Below are positions 1 to 7,194 of a stretch of DNA of 21,097 nucleotides, in pieces. The first letter of the stretch is position 1. Each line of letters opens with the position of its first letter. The stretch is from IMG/VR virus record IMGVR_UViG_3300021093_002950, positions 1-21,097 of that record; one strand, written 5' to 3'. The stretch comes from a virus. The notes below the pieces were generated by a model, which saw only the letters and a list, made by a program, of their open reading frames with translations, searched no databases and was not told the DNA's origin. Both the position numbers and the translations under genes were made by a program.

Positions 1-1259
1 GACAGGCTTATTCTTCTATAACTGGAAACATTTTTCCTGCCGTTGGAGTATTTGGAAATGCTACTCAGAGCGGAACTTATATCTGCAACTTCGGTCAAAA
101 ACCCTTCAAGTTCCCACCACCAGCAGGTTTCCAACCATTAGCACTTGCAAATACTCCAAGACCTACGATTGCTCGTCCAGATCAGTTTGTTGGGATTGTG
201 ACTTATACTGGTAATGGTGGAACACAGACTATTAGTGGATTGAACTTTAAACCTGATTTGGTGTGGATTAAGCGACGTGGCACTGCAGCAGGAAACCATC
301 GCCTTTATGACCAAATACGTGGCGCGACTTACTCATTAAATAGTGATTTGGCAGATCCGGAAGGTATTGAGTCCACCGGACTGACGGCTTTCACCTCAGA
401 TGGTTTTAGTTTGGGCAATCAACTAGGTCACAATGGTGCATCGCCAAATACCTACGTCGCCTGGTGTTGGAAAGCAGGCGGAGGTGGTGGGGGATATTCT
501 TTCTGGAAAGACGATATAGGATATTCAACTGCAGCTGCTGCTGGATTAACTGCTGGTACGATTACTCCTACTGGTGCTTCTGTGAATACGAAGAGTGGGT
601 TTAGTATTGTTAGTTGGGCTGGCAATAGCACTTTTAACGCAACAGTAGCTCATGGACTCGGCGTTGTTCCTAAACTCAGGATCACAAAAAACCGCACTAC
701 AGGTTCAACTATCTGGGCGGTTCATACTAATGTTATTGATGGATCGCTAGATTTTTTCATTTTAAATACAACAGCAGCAAAAGGAAATTCTGGAGAAAAC
801 GCGGATACAAGTAGCGTTTTTCATATTTATGGCGATACAGCTTACGGAGCCAGCGGAAACAATTTCATTACTTACTGTTGGGCAGAAATCCCCGGTTTCA
901 GTAAATTTGGCATCTACACCGGAAATAATTCTGCAGATGGGGTTTATGTTCATCTTGGTTTCAAACCCAAGTTTCTCCTAGTCAAGTGTACTCAGGATAT
1001 TGCAGGTGATGTAGAGCAGTGGATTATTCGTGACTCAACACGCAGCACATATAATCCTGCTAATGCAAATCTTTATGCAAATCTGAGCAACGCAGAAGAT
1101 GATGCCTCTGGTTTTTCTGGTAGTCTTGATTTACTTTCTAATGGTTTCAAGATGCGTGGAACTTATGGCGCAATTAATGCTTCTGCGAATTACATTTACG
1201 CTGCCTGGGCAGAAACACCAGCACAAAATCTCTTCGGCGGACAATCAAGCGCACGATAA
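1..1259 (+). CDS. Virion/tail protein with repeated GNGG-AWAE units (5' end outside window)
   Basis: The reading frame is open from the first base (first full codon at base 3) to the TAA at 1257-1259, so the N-terminus lies upstream. An internal GTG at 198 is not a credible start, because the 65 residues before it are coding-like and contain a proline-rich stretch (KFPPPAGFQPLALANTPRP). After it come three diverged units of about 100-120 residues: TYTGNGG...LNFKPDLVWIKRR...YVAWCWKAGG; VSWAGN...HGLGVVPKLRITKNR...YCWAEIPGFSKFG; and IYTGNNSADGVYVHLGFKPKFLLVKC...YIYAAWAETP. I have seen this repeat style in cyanophage structural proteins that can also carry SPRY/lectin-like domains, but the family function is not established here. 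A glycine run follows unit 1. The downstream neighbours are fibre-type genes, which fits a tail or fibre component. The call as virion protein is good; the precise role is unknown. Confidence 0.75.
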   Translation, partial: QAYSSITGNIFPAVGVFGNATQSGTYICNFGQKPFKFPPPAGFQPLALANTPRPTIARPDQFVGIVTYTGNGGTQTISGLNFKPDLVWIKRRGTAAGNHRLYDQIRGATYSLNSDLADPEGIESTGLTAFTSDGFSLGNQLGHNGASPNTYVAWCWKAGGGGGGYSFWKDDIGYSTAAAAGLTAGTITPTGASVNTKSGFSIVSWAGNSTFNATVAHGLGVVPKLRITKNRTTGSTIWAVHTNVIDGSLDFFILNTTAAKGNSGENADTSSVFHIYGDTAYGASGNNFITYCWAEIPGFSKFGIYTGNNSADGVYVHLGFKPKFLLVKCTQDIAGDVEQWIIRDSTRSTYNPANANLYANLSNAEDDASGFSGSLDLLSNGFKMRGTYGAINASANYIYAAWAETPAQNLFGGQSSAR

Positions 1260-1260
1260 G

Positions 1261-1294
1261 ATATTTGTGGAGAGGTGAGAATCTCCATAAATAT
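1261..1294 (+). terminator. Strong hairpin after the first structural gene, overlapping a late promoter
   Basis: Bases 1261-1273 pair with 1282-1294 over 13 positions (12 Watson-Crick, one G-U), with an 8-base loop, GGTGAGAA. The stem begins one base after the stop codon. No clean T-run follows, so it may be a weak terminator, an RNase processing or 3'-protecting hairpin, or a promoter-linked structure. The 3' arm contains the ATAAATA late promoter word. Confidence 0.5.
1287..1293 (+). promoter_or_regulatory. T4-type late promoter word ATAAATA
   Basis: ATAAATA lies 22 bases upstream of the ATG at 1315. In T4-like phages the gp55/gp33/gp45-dependent late promoter is essentially this -10 octamer with no -35 element. 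The same word recurs in front of several neighbouring structural genes, which is what makes this copy credible. Confidence 0.6.
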
Positions 1295-1314
1295 CTTATA
1301 TAATCGTTGTAAAA

Positions 1315-1818
1315 ATGGCGAGAAATAGAGAGTTATCCCAAATTGCATCTCTTATATTGGTTGATGACTCAACTAGTAACATTGCCATATCTACTAACTT
1401 TAGTTTTGTTGGAATTGGTAGTGTAACTCCGAAGACTAATCTGGATGTTGTCGGTAATGCCAGGTTCACTGGTATTGTTACAGCTACTAAGTTTGTTGGT
1501 GATGGATCTCAGTTAACTAATCTTCCTGCTATTGCCGGCGGTGGTGGCGGTGGCCAAATCTTCATTCAAGAAGAAGGGTCTCAAGTTGGGGGAGCCCTCA
1601 CAACGATAAATATTGTAGGACCGAGGATCACCGCTATCAATAGCGGTGTAGGTATTGCAACTATAAGTGTTGATATTGATTATTTCCCAGTAAGTGATTA
1701 TGGAGATTTAAGTTCACCGACAACGGATGCTTTTGGTGTAGCATTGTCTTATGCTTTTGATTGTTTAACACAACCACAATATTCAGTAGCAACTGTTGAC
1801 CTGCAGGTTTTAACCTAG
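1315..1818 (+). CDS. Small modular tail-fibre protein
   Basis: A 167-residue protein with no enzyme motif. Its N-terminal half contains VGNARFTG followed by GIVTATKFVGDGSQLTNL at about residues 53-70, a module that recurs in the fibre genes at 1841, 3303 and 4020. A glycine-rich hinge (about residues 74-80) follows, then a short beta-rich C-terminal part ending in a tract with YGDL and YAFDCL. This layout (repeat module, Gly hinge, small head) is typical of trimeric phage fibre or fibre-tip proteins. The gene lies between late promoter words at 1287 and 1819. The start ATG follows an A-rich stretch without a clear Shine-Dalgarno sequence. The receptor or attachment partner cannot be read from sequence. 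Confidence 0.7.
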   Translation: MARNRELSQIASLILVDDSTSNIAISTNFSFVGIGSVTPKTNLDVVGNARFTGIVTATKFVGDGSQLTNLPAIAGGGGGGQIFIQEEGSQVGGALTTINIVGPRITAINSGVGIATISVDIDYFPVSDYGDLSSPTTDAFGVALSYAFDCLTQPQYSVATVDLQVLT

Positions 1819-1825
1819 ATAAATA
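1819..1825 (+). promoter_or_regulatory. T4-type late promoter word ATAAATA
   Basis: ATAAATA begins directly after the TAG stop at 1816-1818. It is followed by GAGGAAAA, which can serve as ribosome binding site for the ATG at 1841. Confidence 0.6.
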
Positions 1826-1840
1826 GAGGAAAAACGTAAA

Positions 1841-3256
1841 ATGCCAACTATAGTACAGTTCAGAAGGGGGACGCAAACTCAAAATAATAACTTTTTGGGT
1901 TCGGATGGCGAACTTTCTGTTAACACAACTGCAAAGTCTTTACGAGTTCATGATGGTACTCAAACTGGTGGATATGAGTTAGCAAGAGCAGATCTTAGTA
2001 ATATTACTACTGGCATTTTACCATCACTGAGTATTGGAACTGGTGCTGGAAGCACAGAAGTTATTAGTTCGGCAAGACAGTTAAAAAATATAACATCAAT
2101 AGACAGCAATACTAAATCAATCCTTTCATCTGCATTACTTGTTGATACATCTTTAAATATTAACACTGGCATTTTAACAGCAACAAGAATAACAACTGGA
2201 TCTTCTCTTACGATTCAAGATAACAATATTAATACTCCAAGTGGTATTATAACGGCAGCATCTTATTTTGGTTCTGGAGTAAATCTATCTGGAGTTGTTA
2301 CATCAATCATTGCTGGATCTGGTATTCAGATTACATCTAATAGTAGTGGTATTGTAACTGTAACCGCGACTGGAGGTGGCGGTGGCGGGGGAGGAGGAGG
2401 TCTCAGTGCAATCCAAGTTCAAAATAATGGCACAGTAGTTGGATCCGCTGGAACCTTTAACTTTACGGACGATTTTAGTGTTCCTATTGTTGGCGCTGGC
2501 GGTATTGGTACAGTTTCTTTAAGTCAATCAAAAACTCTTAGTTTGAGTGCGATTCAACCAGCAACTTCCGGAACTGGATTTATTGGAACTGTGGGTAACA
2601 GTTGGCCAAATGGTCATTTTGGACAACTTACTGTTGATAATCTTTTAACTGCAACTAAAGTTTTAAATGTAAGAGAAGCACTTGATCTTGCTGATGGTGA
2701 TATATTGCGTTTTGGTGATAGTGATGATGTTACGATAGCATACAATGGAACTTCAGATAGACTTGATTTAAACCTCACAAATACAGCCACAGATTTTGCA
2801 ATCAGTAATGGTGGAACTGCCTTTGCGGTTTTCACAAGATCTAATGGTAGACTTGGAATTGGTATTGAGTCTCCCACAGAGGCAGTGGATGTTGTAGGCA
2901 ATATCAAAGCATCACTAACAGTAAGTGCCGCAGACTTTAACACAACTTCCGATGTTACTTTAAAGACAGACATCTCCACAATTGAAAATGCGTTGGAACT
3001 TATCTCTTCTATTCGTGGTGTGCGATTTACTTGGAAAGAAAGATTAACTCCATCTCTGGGTGTTATTGCACAAGAAGTTGAAGAAGTCATTCCTGAACTT
3101 GTTACTGATGGGAATCCAAAACAGGTTAACTACAATGGTCTAATCGGAGTTTTAGTTGAGTCTGTAAAAGAACTCAACTCTCAGGTTGAAGAACTCAAAA
3201 AAGAAAATGAAAATATTAAAGAAACTCTTAATACTATTTTGAATAAACTTTCGTAA
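1841..3256 (+). CDS. Tail fibre with C-terminal S74 intramolecular chaperone
   Basis: A 471-residue fibre protein. Residues 1-50 (MPTIVQFRRGTQTQNNNFLG, then GELSVNTTAKSLRVHDGT) match the N-terminal attachment type found in phage tropism-determinant and hyaluronidase-like fibres. The middle is beta-rich with a long glycine hinge near residues 180-188. From about residue 365 the protein has the Peptidase_S74 (endosialidase chaperone) pattern: a Ser-Asp at S370-D371 followed by VTLKTDI, then SIRGVRFTWKE, LGVIAQEVEEVIPELV, VNYNGLIGVLVESVKEL and a terminal coiled coil rich in E, K and N. In this family the domain drives trimerisation and then cleaves itself off just before the conserved Ser, so the mature fibre should end near residue 369. 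A ribosome binding site (GAGGA) and a late promoter lie just upstream. The domain call is firm; the receptor is unknown. Confidence 0.88.
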   Translation: MPTIVQFRRGTQTQNNNFLGSDGELSVNTTAKSLRVHDGTQTGGYELARADLSNITTGILPSLSIGTGAGSTEVISSARQLKNITSIDSNTKSILSSALLVDTSLNINTGILTATRITTGSSLTIQDNNINTPSGIITAASYFGSGVNLSGVVTSIIAGSGIQITSNSSGIVTVTATGGGGGGGGGGLSAIQVQNNGTVVGSAGTFNFTDDFSVPIVGAGGIGTVSLSQSKTLSLSAIQPATSGTGFIGTVGNSWPNGHFGQLTVDNLLTATKVLNVREALDLADGDILRFGDSDDVTIAYNGTSDRLDLNLTNTATDFAISNGGTAFAVFTRSNGRLGIGIESPTEAVDVVGNIKASLTVSAADFNTTSDVTLKTDISTIENALELISSIRGVRFTWKERLTPSLGVIAQEVEEVIPELVTDGNPKQVNYNGLIGVLVESVKELNSQVEELKKENENIKETLNTILNKLS

Positions 3257-3260
3257 AGAC

Positions 3261-3267
3261 ATAAATA
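3261..3267 (+). promoter_or_regulatory. T4-type late promoter word ATAAATA
   Basis: ATAAATA lies five bases past the TAA of the S74 fibre gene and 36 bases before the ATG at 3303. The leader between them contains the short inverted repeat GTAC...GTAC around GGGGG, near the start codon. Confidence 0.5.
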
Positions 3268-3302
3268 ATACAGAGGATGCCTAGTACTTTGGGGGTACGA
3301 CA

Positions 3303-3974
3303 ATGGCTTTAAAAGTCAATGGTATTTCTGTTGTTGATAATAACAGAAATATTACCAATGTTAATAACACCGATAGTGCTGGTATCTCTACAGTTGGCCA
3401 TTCTGTCGTTGTTAAAAACAGTGGTGGAACTCCAACCATTACTCTTGATGGCACGAGTGGAATAGCAACTGCAAGTTCGGTAAAAACAAATACTGTAAAT
3501 GTAGGATCTGCGGTTACGATTTCATCTAATGGGTCTACAAGTGGTGGAGTTACCGTTTCTGGTGTTGTTACCGCAACATCATATGTTGGATCTGGTTCTT
3601 CTTTAACAGGATTAACTGGGGCATCTGCAGGTACTTATGGTAATGCATCTCAAGTTGCACAAATCACAGTTGATGCTAATAATAAAATTACTTCTATTAC
3701 TAACGTTAATGTTAGTGGCGGTGGTGGTGGTGGAAGCACAACAGAAGGAATGGGAACAGCTCTTTCTGCAGATGCTACTTCACTCTTAAGTATTATCTAT
3801 AAGACTCCTAAATCATTTACTATTGCCGATAATACTACTGTAACTGTTCAGTCTGATTCTGGATCTGATAACTTTGCATATACAAAACTCGCTGAGATTG
3901 TCGTTGGTAGTGGTGCAGTTCTTGAGATTGCTAATGATACAATCTTACGAATGAATATTTTAAATATATTCTAA
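3303..3974 (+). CDS. Modular fibre-type structural protein with glycine hinge
   Basis: A 223-residue protein, rich in S, T, G, N and V and without cysteine. The N-terminus (MALKVNGISVVDNNRNITN) resembles a short fibre adaptor. Residues 85-105 carry the shared GVVTATSYVGSGSSLTGLTG module, followed by YGNASQVAQITVDANNKITSI, a motif often seen in phage fibre shafts. A run of six glycines lies near residue 140. The C-terminal 75 residues form a beta-rich domain ending ILRMNILNIF. It shares hinge and module with its neighbours, which supports a fibre or short whisker role. The ATG at 3303 follows an unusual GGGGGT leader, so translation initiation may be weak or structured. Start is chosen because the N-terminal motif begins there. 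Confidence 0.7.
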   Translation: MALKVNGISVVDNNRNITNVNNTDSAGISTVGHSVVVKNSGGTPTITLDGTSGIATASSVKTNTVNVGSAVTISSNGSTSGGVTVSGVVTATSYVGSGSSLTGLTGASAGTYGNASQVAQITVDANNKITSITNVNVSGGGGGGSTTEGMGTALSADATSLLSIIYKTPKSFTIADNTTVTVQSDSGSDNFAYTKLAEIVVGSGAVLEIANDTILRMNILNIF

Positions 3975-3991
3975 TCAAGTTTTTATTGTCC

Positions 3992-3998
3992 ATAAATA
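3992..3998 (+). promoter_or_regulatory. T4-type late promoter word ATAAATA
   Basis: ATAAATA lies 22 bases upstream of the ATG at 4020, followed by AAGGAA as ribosome binding site. The same spacing is seen at 1287/1315. Confidence 0.6.
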
Positions 3999-4019
3999 AC
4001 AAAAAAGGAAAGTAGTAAA

Positions 4020-5150
4020 ATGTCTACACTTAGAGTTGATAATATTACTAGTCGTGTTGGAGGAACAGCTCCAACTTTTCCCAATGGTGTTCAGGTTACT
4101 GGTGTTGTAACTGCAACTAAGTTTGTTGGTGATGCATCTGGACTTGTTAACATCCCTGCCGCAGGTAATACTGCAGCCTTTGCCGTCATTGCTGGTGTCG
4201 CGACAGCACTTAATGCAAACTCTAGTGTTAATACAACTGGTATCATTACTGCATCAATACTTAGTGGTATTCATACTGGAACTTGGAATGGAGTTGCTAT
4301 CGCCGCAACTGTTGGTGGAACTGGACAAACCACCTATACAACTGGAGATATTCTTTACGCTTCTGCATCAAATACTCTAACCAAGTTAAATGTTGGTAGT
4401 AATGGACAAGTTTTAACGGTTAGTTCTGGTGTTCCCACTTGGGCAGCTTCTGCTGGCGGTGGTAGTGGCGGATCGGGTGCAGGACTTGGACTATTCAATA
4501 CTGGAATTACTACTAGCGTTGGATATGTAATGACTACGAGTCTTTCTGCAGGTATTACCCTACCATCAACTTCAGACACTCGTTATATTATTCATTCTAT
4601 TCATGTTTCAAATATTGATGCGAATGCAACAACAGTTAATCTTACTTCAGATCTTACTGGAACAAACTATTCCAACACCAGGATTGCTTATCTTATTCCT
4701 ATTCCCGGAAGAACTTCTGTTGAGCTACTTGCAAAACCTAAGATTATGTATCCTAGTTCAACGATTAGATTCCAAAGTGGTGGAGCTAGTTTACTGGAAG
4801 CACAGGTGACTTATGAAACTTCTACAGATACTAAGTATTTTGGGGGAGGTGTGGCACTAACTTCTACGTCTGCTACTGATTTGTTTACTGCAAGTGATAA
4901 TAATGCTGTAATAGAAAGTATTTTTGTTTCAAATGTTCATGGTGCTTCTGACGCTCAAATAACTCTTGAATGGACTAACGGAACGAATACTAGACAAGCA
5001 TATTATACATTTAATCTCGTTATACCCGCAAATGGTTCGGTTGAAATTTTAGAAGGTCCAAAAACATTACCAAGGTACCATAAAATCAGAGCAACTGCAA
5101 ACGTTGCAAACCGATTAGAAGTAGTCGTTTCAGGAAAATATAAGTCTTAA
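4020..5150 (+). CDS. Modular fibre protein with two tandem C-terminal beta domains
   Basis: A 376-residue structural protein. Residues 1-15 (MSTLRVDNITSRVGG) look like a short adaptor. Residues 27-45 carry the shared GVVTATKFVGDASGLVNI module. Around residues 100-145 is the common phage-fibre unit VGGTGQTTYTTGDILYAS...LNVGSNGQVLTVSSG, then a Gly/Ser hinge (GGGSGGSGAG). The C-terminal ~200 residues appear to be two diverged copies of one ~95-residue beta-sandwich: one around YIIHSIHVSNIDANATTVNL and the other around AVIESIFVSNVHGASDAQITL, each ending with a proline-containing loop and a hydrophobic strand. Duplicated heads of this type suit receptor binding, but the ligand is unknown. Good ribosome binding site and late promoter upstream. 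Confidence 0.75.
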   Translation: MSTLRVDNITSRVGGTAPTFPNGVQVTGVVTATKFVGDASGLVNIPAAGNTAAFAVIAGVATALNANSSVNTTGIITASILSGIHTGTWNGVAIAATVGGTGQTTYTTGDILYASASNTLTKLNVGSNGQVLTVSSGVPTWAASAGGGSGGSGAGLGLFNTGITTSVGYVMTTSLSAGITLPSTSDTRYIIHSIHVSNIDANATTVNLTSDLTGTNYSNTRIAYLIPIPGRTSVELLAKPKIMYPSSTIRFQSGGASLLEAQVTYETSTDTKYFGGGVALTSTSATDLFTASDNNAVIESIFVSNVHGASDAQITLEWTNGTNTRQAYYTFNLVIPANGSVEILEGPKTLPRYHKIRATANVANRLEVVVSGKYKS

Positions 5151-5165
5151 TTTTTCTTATTTTTC
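5134..5165 (+). terminator. A/T-rich hairpin with T tract at end of fibre gene
   Basis: GAAAATATAAG (5134-5144) can pair with CTTATTTTTC (5156-5165) with one bulged base, across the TAA stop at 5148-5150 and into a T-rich stretch. There are only two G-C pairs, so it is a weak candidate terminator. Confidence 0.25.
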
Positions 5166-5173
5166 AATTTATT

Positions 5174-5180
5174 CTAAATA
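5174..5180 (+). promoter_or_regulatory. T4-type late promoter word CTAAATA
   Basis: CTAAATA followed by AGGGT, 13 bases before the ATG at 5193. Promoter word and ribosome binding site nearly touch, so the transcript leader would be very short. Confidence 0.55.
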
Positions 5181-5192
5181 AGGGTTAGTATT

Positions 5193-6371
5193 ATGCCATA
5201 TAGATCTGGAATATGGAAAATAAATACGGTAAAAGATCGAACATTAGATAGCCTTTGGAGAGCAGATTCTATTGTTGGAGAGCCTGGATGCTTGTTAGTT
5301 TGGGGCGCGAATCAATGTGGACAACTTGGTGATGGAACTGTAAGCCCAAGATCTTCACCTGTGCAAGTGTCTGGAACAAACTGGATTTATATTGCTTCTG
5401 GTGATAAACATGCAGCTGCTATTAAAGCTGATGGCACATTGTGGACTTGGGGAGATAACACACTTGGGCAACTTGGAGATTGTACATGTTTTCCAAGATC
5501 TTCGCCAACTCAAATACCAGGATCCTGGTCTTCTGTAGGTGCTGGTGGACAACATACACTTGCCACTAAATCGGATGGAACTTTATGGAGTTGGGGATCA
5601 AATCTTTATGGTCAACTTGGGGATAACTGTGCAGCTGGAAATATCCCAAGATCTTCACCTGTACAAATCCCTGGTACTAATTGGAATAAACTCGTTGGTG
5701 GATATTATAGCAGTTATGCAACAACAATCACTGGTTCATTATATGGATGGGGATATAATGACTATGGTCAAGTTGGTGACAACACCGTACAACCAAGATC
5801 TTCACCAACTCAAATACCAGGATCTAATTGGTGTGAAATAGGTTCAGGATTTTATCATGCACTTTCAATCAAATCTGATGGAACCATGTGGTCATGGGGT
5901 AATAACTATTATGGGCAACTAGGTATTGGAACAGCTTGTTTTTCTTTTGGTGGTGGTTGTACAGGAACTTCTCCAGATAGATCTTCACCAACTCAAGTTC
6001 TTGGTTCCTGGTTTAAAACTTCTGGTGGTCAAAGTGCTAGTTATGCATCAGATCGTAATGGTAACCTCTTTGCATGGGGTCTTAATACTGTTGGACAACT
6101 AGTTGGCGCTACAAGCAGCGGCGCAAATGGTGGATGTCGTTGTATTGTTGTAGCCCAATCTAGTTGTTGGAAAAATATTATGGCTGGTGGAGCTAATCAT
6201 GTCCTCGTTTTTTCTTGCTGCAATCTATTATATAATGGTGGGAATAATATGTGCGGACAACTTGGAAATAATAGTTTAAGTTCTTGTAATGGGCTTAGTC
6301 AAGTAACTGCATTTTGTACTTGGACTAGTGTTGCATCATTTGGCGATAGTAGTTACGGCCTTAAGTGTTAG
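5193..6371 (+). CDS. RCC1-type seven-bladed propeller, likely tail adhesin (copy 1)
   Basis: A 392-residue protein made almost entirely of RCC1/alpha-tubulin-suppressor-like repeats. Seven signature turns can be read: WGANQCGQLG, WGDNTLGQLG, WGSNLYGQLG, WGYNDYGQVG, WGNNYYGQLG, WGLNTVGQLV and GGNNMCGQLG, each about 50 residues apart and preceded by a KSDGTLWSW-type strand. Linkers PRSSPTQIPGSNW connect the blades. Seven repeats are the number needed to close an RCC1 propeller. The N-terminus (YRSGIWKINTVKDRTLDSLW) has a GxWxIN tag, also visible in the copy at 7195, that may dock the protein on the tail. I count 18 tryptophans and many cysteines in the C-terminal third. RCC1 in eukaryotes is a Ran exchange factor, but nothing suggests that here; a virion adhesin following a late promoter is more likely. 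Two paralogues lie downstream. Confidence 0.85.
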   Translation: MPYRSGIWKINTVKDRTLDSLWRADSIVGEPGCLLVWGANQCGQLGDGTVSPRSSPVQVSGTNWIYIASGDKHAAAIKADGTLWTWGDNTLGQLGDCTCFPRSSPTQIPGSWSSVGAGGQHTLATKSDGTLWSWGSNLYGQLGDNCAAGNIPRSSPVQIPGTNWNKLVGGYYSSYATTITGSLYGWGYNDYGQVGDNTVQPRSSPTQIPGSNWCEIGSGFYHALSIKSDGTMWSWGNNYYGQLGIGTACFSFGGGCTGTSPDRSSPTQVLGSWFKTSGGQSASYASDRNGNLFAWGLNTVGQLVGATSSGANGGCRCIVVAQSSCWKNIMAGGANHVLVFSCCNLLYNGGNNMCGQLGNNSLSSCNGLSQVTAFCTWTSVASFGDSSYGLKC

Positions 6372-6377
6372 TGTTAA

Positions 6378-6395
6378 CTAAATACTTATTAAATA
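6378..6395 (+). promoter_or_regulatory. Two adjacent late promoter words (CTAAATA, TTAAATA)
   Basis: CTAAATA at 6378-6384 and TTAAATA at 6389-6395 lie between the TAG at 6369-6371 and the ATG at 6419; AGGGT near 6405 is the probable ribosome binding site. The pair is 11 bases apart, about one helical turn. Either may be the active late promoter. Confidence 0.5.
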
Positions 6396-6418
6396 GAACA
6401 TTTTTAGGGTAAACAAAG

Positions 6419-7189
6419 ATGAAATATGCAAAGTTTAAAATGGTTGATTCTGAAACTGGAATCTCTATTGATAAACAAGATTCTCTAAATGGAATTTCTT
6501 TGCCTAATCTTGGTACATTTTATGAGTTATGTCAAAGTTTTGATGGTCAATGGTATTATGCTAAGGTAGATGATGATACTCCGTTTGATATAGAAAATAG
6601 AATTTTTGAACTTACTTTTGAAGAATATTCGTATGAAATAGGACGTGTAATCACTGATTTACAAGAACAAGCAATTAAAGATGCATATGATCAGGAAAGA
6701 CGACTAAGAGATGAGTTGTTTGGGACATATCACGAATCTGCAACCACTGCAGGTATTCAAAAGTATCAAGAATCCGTTGAGTTTTTAAACACAGGCACTA
6801 CATCAACTACTCTTCAGATTGAATCCGATTCAAGAGGGATTGATATTACAGTTCTTGCACAAAAAATAGTTAATAATCATAATAAGTTCAGAGAAACAGA
6901 TGCTAAACTATCTGGTTTAAGGGGTAAGATAGTTGATAGAATCAAGGCATTTGTTTTTGATGCTGAAAATCCATATCAATCATTCATAGAATATTCTTCG
7001 AATGAATATATTCCAAATCTTAGAATACCAAAACAACCAGTTATTATACCTCCTGAAGGTATTGAAGATGAGATTGTAAATATACCACCTGAAAGACTAC
7101 CAGCAAATCTTATTGGTATCCATGTCCCAGATCTTACTCGTAGATGGGAATATTTACTTTACATTGAAAATCAAAATATTGAGGATTAA
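6419..7189 (+). CDS. Hypothetical protein between RCC1 genes, possible fibre accessory
   Basis: I do not recognise the family. It is a 256-residue, acidic, soluble protein without signal peptide or membrane segment. The N-terminal ~75 residues look globular (MKYAKFKMVDSETGISIDK, then YELCQSFDGQWYYAKVDDDTP). Residues ~80-115 form a probable amphipathic helix rich in E, D, R and Q (VITDLQEQAIKDAYDQERRLRDEL). A second helical stretch spans ~140-180. A proline-rich segment (RIPKQPVIIPPEGIEDEIVNIPPERLP) precedes a C-terminal RRWEYLLYIEN. It ends five bases before the next RCC1 gene, so the two are translationally linked. By position it could be a tail-fibre assembly chaperone or a connector of the RCC1 adhesins; that is inference only. 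Confidence 0.7.
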   Translation: MKYAKFKMVDSETGISIDKQDSLNGISLPNLGTFYELCQSFDGQWYYAKVDDDTPFDIENRIFELTFEEYSYEIGRVITDLQEQAIKDAYDQERRLRDELFGTYHESATTAGIQKYQESVEFLNTGTTSTTLQIESDSRGIDITVLAQKIVNNHNKFRETDAKLSGLRGKIVDRIKAFVFDAENPYQSFIEYSSNEYIPNLRIPKQPVIIPPEGIEDEIVNIPPERLPANLIGIHVPDLTRRWEYLLYIENQNIED

Positions 7190-7194
7190 TAGTA

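Noticed and set aside
2614-3090. A 158-codon minus-strand open frame opposite the S74 fibre gene
   Set aside because: It lies wholly opposite a gene with clear domain motifs, and its translation has no recognisable pattern.
4123-4809. Plus-strand alternative frames inside the fibre gene at 4020
   Set aside because: They are leucine-rich shadows of S/T/G-rich fibre code without ribosome binding sites.
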